Assembly: GCA_965246945.1 (NCBI GenBank)
Contig: CBDFFW010000001.1
Location: 1,178,001 to 1,242,000 of the forward strand
DNA: 64,000 nucleotides
Reading direction: 5' to 3'
Source of the DNA: CBDFFW01 sp965246945
Lineage (GTDB): Bacteria; Pseudomonadota; Alphaproteobacteria; UBA11073
Shown here: one piece after another, positions 42,528 through 49,690 of the stretch
Layout: every line of letters begins with the position of its first letter
How positions within the stretch are numbered: the first letter of the stretch is position 1
Program-made: the position numbers and the translations under genes
The notes under the pieces: model-generated
What the model was told of the DNA's origin: nothing
Databases searched by the model: none
What the model saw: the letters and a program-made list of their open reading frames with translations, nothing else

Positions 42528-43160
42528 ATGTCCGAACTGTTATTTAATGCATTTGCCACCCCCAACAACGAACAGAATTATTCCGTGAACGCAAGTAAAC
42601 CAACTGACAGTCAAATCGCTTTTTTGCATTACCCAAATGCCGAGCGGCCTAAAGTTACAACGCCGGAAATTACGGCTCAACAAACAATTTTGCAGGCCTA
42701 TAAGCCATTAATTATTCTTGGCGCTACGGCGCTTGTGGGCGGTTTAATTATTGCGTTGGCGAGTGAAACCAATTTTACGCATCGCTGGTTGGGCGGTGCT
42801 ATGGGCATTTTCTTTGTGGTGCTCGCCGTTTTGAAGTTGTTGGATTTAAAAGCGTTTGTCACCAGCTTCGCCCGCTATGACATCATCGCCAAAGCGGATC
42901 GCCGTTATGGTTATGTTTATCCATTTATGGAACTGGGTTTGGGCTGTTTATATTTATGGGGTTATTTTGAATCGTTGGTGAATTTACTCACTGTTTGTTT
43001 AATGGGGGCCAGCGCTGTGGGTGTGCTGATAGCCCTTAAACGGGGCAAGCAATTAGACTGCGCCTGTATGGGCAGCCGGTTCAAATTAAAGCTGTCAACC
43101 GTCAGTTTGGTTGAAACTGTTGGCATGGGTGCGATGGCGTTGTTAATGCTGATTACATAA
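42528..43160 (+). CDS. MauE/DoxX-like redox-associated membrane protein
   Basis: 210 aa from the ATG at 42528 (AGAGG upstream). After about 60 soluble residues come four helices: LIILGATALVGGLIIALAS, FFVVLAVLKLLDLKAFV, PFMELGLGCLYLWGYF, and the last ending LMLIT. Between helices three and four lies the short cysteine motif DCACMGSRFKLKLSTVSLVE, close to the CxCLGxxFKLPxxxVxxxE pattern of MauE-like proteins, so a role in thiol redox or metal handling is plausible. The start overlaps the mnmD promoter region. Confidence 0.75.
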   Translation: MSELLFNAFATPNNEQNYSVNASKPTDSQIAFLHYPNAERPKVTTPEITAQQTILQAYKPLIILGATALVGGLIIALASETNFTHRWLGGAMGIFFVVLAVLKLLDLKAFVTSFARYDIIAKADRRYGYVYPFMELGLGCLYLWGYFESLVNLLTVCLMGASAVGVLIALKRGKQLDCACMGSRFKLKLSTVSLVETVGMGAMALLMLIT

Positions 43161-43282
43161 TCTGCTTGACAAATTAAGTATATTTTCCTATTAATGATGA
43201 CTTCTTGCCATAATTACGAATAATGAAAACTGCTTACTAGGCGTGCGCATAAGTTGCAAATCGTTGTATAAAATTGTTAGTT

Positions 43283-44542
43283 ATGCACAACCCGGCCCCC
43301 CATAATTTTGAATATGTTGGTGAAGATGCCAGCAAATTGGATTTAGCAGCTACAGAAGCCGCTCAGGTCGAATTCAGCTCGAGCGTTAAACCTGGTATTG
43401 TGTTATTTGCGCTGGCGATGGGCGGATTTGCGATTGGCACCACCGAATTTGCCAGTATGAGTTTGCTACCCAATTTTGCACAGGATTTGGGCGTGGATGC
43501 GCCCACCGCCGGCCATGCCATCAGCGCCTATGCGCTTGGCGTAGTGATTGGCGCACCCATCATTGCGGTATTGGCGGCTAAGCTGCCACGGAAATTATTA
43601 CTGATTGGTTTGATGGTGATGATGGGCTTGGCCAATATGCTCAGCGGGTTCGCGCCATCATTTGATATGATGCTGGTGTTTCGTTTTCTGAGCGGTTTGC
43701 CGCATGGAGCATATTTCGGGGTGGCATCCTTAGTGGCGGCATCGCTGGTGCCGCAAAATCAGCGGGCCAAAGCGGTGGCGCATACGATGCTGGGCTTAAC
43801 CGTGGCGACTATTATCGGCGTGCCGCTGGCCAACTGGATCGGGCAAACGATCGGTTGGCGCTGGGGTTTTGCCTTGGTGGGTTTGATTGCGCTAATCACC
43901 GTGATTTTAATCAGCCTATATGCGCCCAATGATAAACCACATCCGGATGCCAGCCCGCTGCGCGAATTGACCGCATTGAAGCGTCCGCAAGTGTGGCTAA
44001 CACTCGGCATCGGTGCAATTGGCTTTGGCGGCGTGTTTGCCGTTTATACATTTGTGGCCTCCACCATGCTGACGGTAACACATGCCTCGCCGATTATGGT
44101 GCCGGTGGTGCTTGGGGTGTTTGGTGTGGGGATGACCGTTGGCACATTGGTCGCCGCTTGGCTGGCCGACCGCGCGTTGATGCCCGCGGCTTCCGGCATT
44201 TTATTATGGAGTGCGGCGGCATTGGCGCTTTATCCATTTGCGACCGGTAATGTGTGGCTGCTATGCATCGTGATGTTTTTGATTGGCAATACGGGCGGGT
44301 TGGGCACTGTGTTGCAAACGCGGCTGATGGATGTGGCGGGCGATTCGCAAACCTTGGCCGCCGCGCTCAACCACAGTGCGTTTAATTTTGCTAATGCGCT
44401 TGGCCCCTTGTTGGCCGGTATAGCGATTAATGCCGGTTTTGGCTTTCCGGCAACAGGTTGGGTTGGTTGCGGCCTAGCCCTGGGCGGCTGGCTTATTTGG
44501 CTGGTTTCTTGGTTACTGGACCGCCGTAAAATTAAAAAATAA
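43283..44542 (+). CDS. MFS transporter, AraJ/YdhP-like efflux family
   Basis: About 420 aa with 12 hydrophobic helices. The first helix FALAMGGFAIGTTEFASMSL, then GHAISAYALGVVIGAPIIAV, RKLLLIGLMVMMGLANMLSG and FRFLSGLPHGAYFGVASLVA match drug/sugar efflux proteins of the DHA1 type. GWRWGFALVG fits helix 5-6. The substrate is unknown. The ATG at 43283 is taken; a TTG at 43274 is possible. The first 45 residues are soluble and longer than usual. Confidence 0.88.
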   Translation: MHNPAPHNFEYVGEDASKLDLAATEAAQVEFSSSVKPGIVLFALAMGGFAIGTTEFASMSLLPNFAQDLGVDAPTAGHAISAYALGVVIGAPIIAVLAAKLPRKLLLIGLMVMMGLANMLSGFAPSFDMMLVFRFLSGLPHGAYFGVASLVAASLVPQNQRAKAVAHTMLGLTVATIIGVPLANWIGQTIGWRWGFALVGLIALITVILISLYAPNDKPHPDASPLRELTALKRPQVWLTLGIGAIGFGGVFAVYTFVASTMLTVTHASPIMVPVVLGVFGVGMTVGTLVAAWLADRALMPAASGILLWSAAALALYPFATGNVWLLCIVMFLIGNTGGLGTVLQTRLMDVAGDSQTLAAALNHSAFNFANALGPLLAGIAINAGFGFPATGWVGCGLALGGWLIWLVSWLLDRRKIKK

Positions 44543-44561
44543 GCGAGTTATGCTTTGCACA

Positions 44562-44876
44562 TTAATCGGCGGCTTTCTCAGCTTTTTCGCCAAGCTTAAC
44601 AATATCGCCATCATGGAAAAGCACTTGTTGTGCTATTTTGCGCCAATCTGATTTTTTACGAAGTAGAAATTCTAGATCCATAGAAAAATGCTTAAATTCT
44701 TCCTTTTGGGCGTTAGCCATAATCGCTTTAGCAGCGGGGTCTTTTTCAAGTGACATCCGCTGTTCATACCAGCCAATTGCTTCCGCTTCCTCTACTAAGG
44801 ATTGCAGCATGCGAGCAAAAGTTCTGATGTCTTCTGACAGTTCATTGGGCGGTTCATGATATTGATCGGTAGCCAT
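44562..44876 (-). CDS. Encapsulated-ferritin-like protein (EncFtn family)
   Basis: 104 aa, two-helix ferritin of the encapsulated type that oxidises iron. It aligns by eye with Rhodospirillum rubrum EncFtn: YHEPPNELSEDIRTFARMLQ, then VEEAEAIGWYEQRM and AQKEEFKHFSMDLEFLLRK. The ferroxidase ligands fall at Glu30, Glu60 and His63, with accessory Glu29, Glu32, Trp36 and Tyr37, all two positions before their R. rubrum counterparts. The C-terminus is short (KLGEKAEKAAD) and lacks an obvious shell-targeting peptide, and no encapsulin shell gene lies nearby. It may work free or load into a shell encoded elsewhere. Confidence 0.85.
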   Translation of the reverse strand: MATDQYHEPPNELSEDIRTFARMLQSLVEEAEAIGWYEQRMSLEKDPAAKAIMANAQKEEFKHFSMDLEFLLRKKSDWRKIAQQVLFHDGDIVKLGEKAEKAAD

Positions 44877-44954
44877 GGCAATAAACTAGGATCAAATAAA
44901 AATTTTGAATAGAAAATTTGTTTTAATCAGGATTACTATTAAGCATGCAAAAAA

Positions 44955-45046
44955 TGGCGGAGACGGGGGGATTCGAACCCCCGATACGCTTTAACACGTA
45001 TACACGCTTTCCAAGCGGGCGCGATCAACCGCTCTGCCACGTCTCC
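44955..45046 (-). tRNA. tRNA-Ser (anticodon GGA)
   Basis: The minus strand gives a complete 92-nt class II tRNA: acceptor GGAGACG pairs with CGTCTCC, D arm GGCAGAGCGGTTGATCGC, anticodon loop CTTGGAAAG (GGA), a long variable arm, T arm GGGGGTTCGAATCCCCC, and an encoded CCA end. A run of six T follows on the transcribed strand. It sits in the 356-nt gap 44877-45232, which also holds a family B repeat and nothing else evident. Confidence 0.97.
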
Positions 45047-45139
45047 TTGCCTGCAATCTTTATTGATTAAAAGGGTTGAAGTCTAAATTTTTGTTTGTTG
45101 GCGCCAAGCGCTTAGCCAACTTTATCTTCCATTTCCATA

Positions 45140-45202
45140 CCTCATCTTAAGGACCCAGCTAAATATCCAGGTTAAGCATCCTTCGATGCCTTCAGGATGA
45201 GG
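45140..45202. repeat. Palindromic element, family B, copy 4
   Basis: CCTCATC...GGATGAGG ends with the core CCAGCTAAATATCCAGGTTAA. The arms are shorter and partly degraded. It lies just upstream of the SleB-like hydrolase gene. Confidence 0.8.
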
Positions 45203-45232
45203 TGATTTTTATTCCAACCTTTCGAGCACATC

Positions 45233-45670
45233 ATGAAAACAAAGTTCACCCCTGCCCCACTGGATGCGGTGGATATCTTGGCGCGCACTATTTGGGGCGA
45301 GGCACGCGGGGACGGCGTTCCTGGCATGCAAGCAGTAGCGGCCGTAATTTTGAACCGTGTGCACATCGCCCAAAATAGCGGCCGCGCATATTGGTGGGGC
45401 AAAGATATCATCACCGTCTGCACTAAGCCTTACCAGTTCAGCTGCTGGAATGCGGATGACCCTAACCGTGCGCAGCTATTAGCAGTCACAACGCAAGACA
45501 ATACTTTTCGCCAGGCGCTGCAAATTGCGCGGCAAGCACTGGCCGGTCAATTAATAGATCCAACTAATGGTGCCACGCATTATCATACACTTACTATTAA
45601 ACCCAGTTGGTCTGAAAATAAATTACCCAATTGCTTAATTAAAAGCCATATTTTTTATGATTTATCTTAG
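45233..45670 (+). CDS. Cell wall hydrolase, SleB-like (Hydrolase_2)
   Basis: 145 aa. The domain core is VDILARTIWGEARGDGVPGM with the catalytic Glu, then AVAAVILNRV, CTKPYQFSCWNADDPN and GATHYHT, as in SleB/CwlJ-type lytic enzymes and phage or gene-transfer-agent endolysins. No signal peptide is visible. It stands first in a small phage-like module followed by a 95-aa protein and a terminase large subunit. Confidence 0.88.
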   Translation: MKTKFTPAPLDAVDILARTIWGEARGDGVPGMQAVAAVILNRVHIAQNSGRAYWWGKDIITVCTKPYQFSCWNADDPNRAQLLAVTTQDNTFRQALQIARQALAGQLIDPTNGATHYHTLTIKPSWSENKLPNCLIKSHIFYDLS

Positions 45671-45792
45671 ATACCAATCTATTATATTTAATTAAGGCAT
45701 AATATGACAGATTTATTATTTTTTTACTGCAATTATAAACAATTATGGCATTTTTATGGCGAATACATTACTCTAAGTAAGAGGATATTAAC

Positions 45793-46080
45793 ATGTCAGC
45801 ATTTGGAACTTCTACGCAATGGCAAGAACGGCCTAGATTCACTATTAAACCTTATCGCCAATCTGGTGAAAAATTGGTCGATATTAAAGGTGTATTCGAG
45901 CCATATGCCAATCAGCTTACCCCTGTCGCCAGCCCACTAAAAGGTTTTCAACCGGTTGCATCGGCAGATCCAGTTGTTTTACCTAATCGTAAGCGTGCAG
46001 TTTTAGCGACTTATGCCAGTTTTGCCAAAAGCCTGGTCGCAGGCTTGGTACAAAAACCCCGCATTTCCTTTACCTTATAA
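45793..46080 (+). CDS. Hypothetical protein in the phage-like module, 95 aa
   Basis: Not recognised. GAGG lies about 10 nt before the ATG. The product (MSAFGTSTQWQERPRFTIKP, ... VASADPVVLPNRKRAVLATY) is basic and soluble, without clear motifs. It is followed directly by a strong terminator, so it and perhaps the hydrolase form one transcript separate from the terminase gene. Confidence 0.6.
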   Translation: MSAFGTSTQWQERPRFTIKPYRQSGEKLVDIKGVFEPYANQLTPVASPLKGFQPVASADPVVLPNRKRAVLATYASFAKSLVAGLVQKPRISFTL

Positions 46081-46104
46081 AAAAACTTTCCATCTTTCAC
46101 TTAA

Positions 46105-46126
46105 CCCCGCTCCAGCGGGGTTTTTT
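46105..46126 (+). terminator. Rho-independent terminator
   Basis: Stem CCCCGCT (46105-46111) and AGCGGGG (46114-46120), then six T. It separates the 95-aa gene from the terminase gene. Confidence 0.88.
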
Positions 46127-46146
46127 ATTGTCTGAATAGTATTGTC

Positions 46147-47559
46147 ATGAATTTAATTAACTTTCCTGTATTTCTTGTTTTATGGAACCGTGCGCAAGGC
46201 TTTAATACCCCCTTATTACATCTGCAAATCGCACAATGGTTGGAGGCGCAATGGTATAGTGGTAATCACCGTTTATTGCTGATGGCCTTTCGCGCGGCTG
46301 GTAAATCCACCATTGTGGGTTTGTTTGCTGCCTGGTTATTATTGCTTAATCCCAATCACCGTATTTTGGTGTTGGCGGCGGATTTAACGCTGGCCAAAAA
46401 GATGGTGCGGGTGGTCAAACGTATTATTGAACGGCATCCGCTGACCAGCAAATTAAAACCCAAAAGCCCCGATCAATGGGGCGCACAGCAATTTACGATT
46501 AATCGGCCGCAGGAATTGCGCGATCCATCCATGCTGGCGCATGGCATTCTGTCTAATATCACCGGCACGCGGGCTGATATCATTATTTGTGATGATGTGG
46601 AAGTGCCGAAAACATGCGATACCGCCAGCAAGCGGGCAGCATTGCGTGAACATTTGCTGGAGCTTGATTTCATTTTAACGCCGGACGGTACCCAGTTATA
46701 TGTTGGCACGCCGCACACCTATTTCAGTATTTATGCCGAGCAACCACGGGCTGAGCTAGGCGAGCATGTGCCATTTTTACATGGCTTTGACCGTTTGCTT
46801 ATTCCGATTTTAAATACTGCCGGCGAGAGCGTGTGGCCTGCACGTTTCAGCAATGCAGATATTGACCGCATTAAAGCGCATAGCGGCCCTGCCAAGTTCA
46901 ACAGCCAAATGCTGTTGCAAGCCGTGAATATTGCTGAAGCGCGGTTGGAGCCGGAATTGCTGGTGCCATATAATGCTGAATTGGATTATACCGAGGCCAA
47001 TCGCACACCGCGTTTATTACTAGGCGGCACAGAAATGGTGGGCAGTTGTGCGTGGTGGGATCCCGCTTTTGCAGGCAGTGGGCATGATAGGTCGGTGTTG
47101 GCGATATTATATGTGGATGCCGCCGGCTTATATTATTTGCACCGCATTCACTATTTGCAGATCGACCAACGTAATTTAGAAGACAATGCCACCCAGCAAT
47201 GCAAATTGATTGGGCAATACATTAAGGATGTGCATATCCGCTGTGTGTTGGTGGAAACCAATGGCATTGGGCAGTTTCTGCCAGGACTGCTGCGTAAAAC
47301 TTTTGCCGAACAGCGCGTGCATTGCACTGTGCGGCCCATGAATACAATCGGCAATAAAGAAGCCCGTATTATTGAAAGTTTTGATGCACCTTTGGCTGCC
47401 CGCGCTTTACACGCGCACCAATCCATTTGGCAAACACCGTTTATTCATGAAATGCGGGAATGGCAACCAGGCCGCCATCAGCATGATGATGGTTTGGATG
47501 CGGTAGCCAGCGCGATTAAGCATTTGCCGATTCGCATGGGTAGTAAATTTTTTACATAA
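46147..47559 (+). CDS. Phage terminase large subunit (TerL), apparently isolated
   Basis: 470 aa, DNA-packaging motor with ATPase and nuclease parts. Walker A-like MAFRAAGKST near residue 50, strand ILVLAADLTLAKKM, Walker B IIICDDVEVPKT near 150, and motif LTPDGTQLYVGTPHTYFSIY, which resembles the T7-type terminases. The nuclease domain shows CAWWDPAFAGSGHDRS, LVETNGIG and the C-terminal HDDGLDAVASAI, giving the acidic metal site. All key residues look intact, although no portal, capsid or tail gene follows. It may be a remnant, or a piece of a dispersed gene-transfer-agent-like system. Confidence 0.88.
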   Translation: MNLINFPVFLVLWNRAQGFNTPLLHLQIAQWLEAQWYSGNHRLLLMAFRAAGKSTIVGLFAAWLLLLNPNHRILVLAADLTLAKKMVRVVKRIIERHPLTSKLKPKSPDQWGAQQFTINRPQELRDPSMLAHGILSNITGTRADIIICDDVEVPKTCDTASKRAALREHLLELDFILTPDGTQLYVGTPHTYFSIYAEQPRAELGEHVPFLHGFDRLLIPILNTAGESVWPARFSNADIDRIKAHSGPAKFNSQMLLQAVNIAEARLEPELLVPYNAELDYTEANRTPRLLLGGTEMVGSCAWWDPAFAGSGHDRSVLAILYVDAAGLYYLHRIHYLQIDQRNLEDNATQQCKLIGQYIKDVHIRCVLVETNGIGQFLPGLLRKTFAEQRVHCTVRPMNTIGNKEARIIESFDAPLAARALHAHQSIWQTPFIHEMREWQPGRHQHDDGLDAVASAIKHLPIRMGSKFFT

Positions 47560-47756
47560 AGCGTAAGTATTACAATCAAAGGTTTTATTATTGGTAATCC
47601 TTACAACCAATTATTTGGCAATTTTTGTCAAAAACAAGTAGATTTGATTAAGTCTATAGGTTTATTTACCACTATTATCCTGTCATCATTAACTTTAGTT
47701 GACAGCACTTGCCATAACAGCTATTCCCTACTGCATACCAACCCAAGGGATATTTT

Positions 47757-48932
47757 ATGTCATTATTAAAAAGAAATGCACGTTTGCTTTCGGCCACTGC
47801 TGCTGCGATTGTCGGATTGATATTTTCGCCTAGAACGGCTCCAGCACAAACAGTAACCACTAAAACTTACGCAGGTGCAACTTTTAATGATTTATCGAGC
47901 GATGGTCATTACGCTGCTGGACAAACAACAAACGCAATTGTTAAAGATTTAACCACAAATATAGATACGAATATTACCTCTTCTGGCGGCACCCTTGCGT
48001 CAGCGCAAGCTGTGACTAATAACGGCCAAGTTATTGCTTTTAACGCCGGCGTTTATTATTCTGCCGCAACGCCCACAACCGCTGCAGAATTTAGCCCAGG
48101 GACAAACAGACAATTTAATGGTTTTGTTGTAAATAATAACGGCAATGCTGGTGGTGCTAACTATAATGCAGCTGGTAATGTATATGCCTTAGATTCTCTC
48201 AAAATAGGTTCCGGTGGCGTTAGCTATAGTCCTTATATTGGCAGTTCACCGGATACTGTAGTAGCTTATGCTGATGATGGTAAGATGTATGGTACCCAAG
48301 TTAGAGCAGCTGGCAACACAGCATATTCTTATAATCCAACCAGCAATACCTTTAATACGATTGCGCTTAATATCCCTAATTTTGCATTGCAATCAGTGTT
48401 GAGCGTTAGCAGTGATGGTACTATGGCTTTATTAGCCGTCCAAAATACTTTGAATAGTGCAACCTCATTATTAACTTATAGTTATTCGAATAATTCGATT
48501 ACTAAAGCGTTGGCCGCACCCGTTGGTTATACATTCAGCTCATCAGTTACTGGTATAGTGGATATGTATGGTAATACCGGTTTTACTGTGCAAAAAGCCG
48601 GTACCAGCGAATTGACAGCTGTTTTTTATTCGGCCAAAACAGACCAAACCATCGATATAACTTCTACACTTCATAATGGAACCCGTTACACTGGTTTTGT
48701 CGATTTAAGTAACCCCAATGCAAATGGTGTTTCCACTGCAATTTTAAGAGACTCTTCCGGTAATCAAGGCACCATAGCTTCTATAACTGTCAATGCCGCA
48801 GAACCAAGTGTGATTTTGCTTGCAGGTCCTAGTATTTTTATTATGGGATTGTGTCGTGTAGCGCATCGCCGGACAAAAGTCAGAGAAGCAAAAGTTTCTA
48901 ATGGACGTAACCTAGATGCGCCGCGCCCTTAA
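47757..48932 (+). CDS. Secreted repeat protein with PEP-CTERM-like C-terminus, 391 aa
   Basis: A signal peptide (LLSATAAAIVGLIFSPRTAPAQ) precedes a Ser/Thr/Asn/Gly-rich body with recurring 'xSxDGxxxxG' units (DLSSDGHYAAGQTT, VVNNNGNAGGANYN, YADDGKMYGTQVRA, SVSSDGTMALLA), suggesting a beta-propeller of HAF type. Near the end AEPSVILLAGPSIFIMGLCR followed by VAHRR looks like a PEP-CTERM sorting signal (short motif, helix, arginines), but about 20 more polar residues follow, which is unusual. No exosortase is visible here. AAGGGA precedes the ATG. Confidence 0.65.
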   Translation: MSLLKRNARLLSATAAAIVGLIFSPRTAPAQTVTTKTYAGATFNDLSSDGHYAAGQTTNAIVKDLTTNIDTNITSSGGTLASAQAVTNNGQVIAFNAGVYYSAATPTTAAEFSPGTNRQFNGFVVNNNGNAGGANYNAAGNVYALDSLKIGSGGVSYSPYIGSSPDTVVAYADDGKMYGTQVRAAGNTAYSYNPTSNTFNTIALNIPNFALQSVLSVSSDGTMALLAVQNTLNSATSLLTYSYSNNSITKALAAPVGYTFSSSVTGIVDMYGNTGFTVQKAGTSELTAVFYSAKTDQTIDITSTLHNGTRYTGFVDLSNPNANGVSTAILRDSSGNQGTIASITVNAAEPSVILLAGPSIFIMGLCRVAHRRTKVREAKVSNGRNLDAPRP

Positions 48933-48947
48933 TTAGTTAACTTTCTT

Positions 48948-48982
48948 AAAAAGCGGCATCTATCAGTGGATGCCGCTTTTTT
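48948..48982. terminator. Bidirectional terminator between the secreted protein gene and tsaB
   Basis: Stem AAAAAGCGGCATC (48948-48960) and GATGCCGCTTTTTT (48969-48982) with an 8-nt loop. T runs occur on both strands, and the structure touches the tsaB stop codon, serving both convergent genes. Confidence 0.9.
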
Positions 48983-49685
48983 ATGCGCTAACTTGCTTTA
49001 TTTGCGGTACTGCATCTGGCGGGCGGATGTAAAAAGGATTCAATATTTGTTGAGCAGCTGGTTGTATTTGCCAAAAAGCGTTAAGCGCCAGTTTGCTTAA
49101 TTCCGCTGGATTATAAAAAAAGCTGTTGGGTAGTTTTGCAAAAACTTCCTGATATTTTTCCGGTGCCAAGATGGCGGTATTTTCTAGTACTGCCAAGGCA
49201 GTTAGCTCCGCCACATCGGCCATTAATGGTGCGCTTAATGCCACATTATTTTGATAAAACTGCGCATATAATTCGGTGCGCTTGCTTTCAATAATGATTA
49301 GTTTTTTGTCGTGCTTAGGCGCAGTTTGCAGATTTAAATGTTGCTGACTACTTACATAGTTTTTAGCTTCCCAACCTGCAGCTGAAAATGACAAAATTTC
49401 AAATGCGGTTAAACCATAAACGGGAATGCTTTTAGCGAAAGCAAAACTTTGGGCGAAGCTTAGTCCGACGCGAATGCCGGTGAATGAACCTGGACCGGTG
49501 ATGGCGATAATACTGGTAATGTCATTTTTGCTTTGGCTGGATTGGGTAATGGCGTCTGCAATAATCTCAAACAAATTATCGGCCGCATTGCGCTGCACGG
49601 GCCCGACGGCATGGCCATGCACCACACCATCCCAACCCACTGCAATAGTAATCGGGCTTTGCGTGGCATCAATAGCGAGCAACAT
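48981..49685 (-). CDS. tsaB: tRNA threonylcarbamoyladenosine biosynthesis protein TsaB
   Basis: Partner of TsaD in making t6A37 on ANN-decoding tRNAs. 234 aa from the ATG at 49685. ASKHA-type fold: start LLAIDATQSPITIAV and the key GPGSFTGIRVGLSFAQSFAF. ILAPEKYQEVF lies near the end. It begins 6 nt after the polA stop on the same strand. The frame extends upstream to a TTG at 49700 that overlaps polA. Confidence 0.93.
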   Translation of the reverse strand: MLLAIDATQSPITIAVGWDGVVHGHAVGPVQRNAADNLFEIIADAITQSSQSKNDITSIIAITGPGSFTGIRVGLSFAQSFAFAKSIPVYGLTAFEILSFSAAGWEAKNYVSSQQHLNLQTAPKHDKKLIIIESKRTELYAQFYQNNVALSAPLMADVAELTALAVLENTAILAPEKYQEVFAKLPNSFFYNPAELSKLALNAFWQIQPAAQQILNPFYIRPPDAVPQIKQVSA

Positions 49686-49690
49686 ATTTG

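Noticed and set aside
45704..45940. 78-aa frame overlapping the 95-aa gene of the phage-like module
   Set aside because: No ribosome site, poor composition, and it overlaps a frame with a good GAGG site that ends at a terminator.
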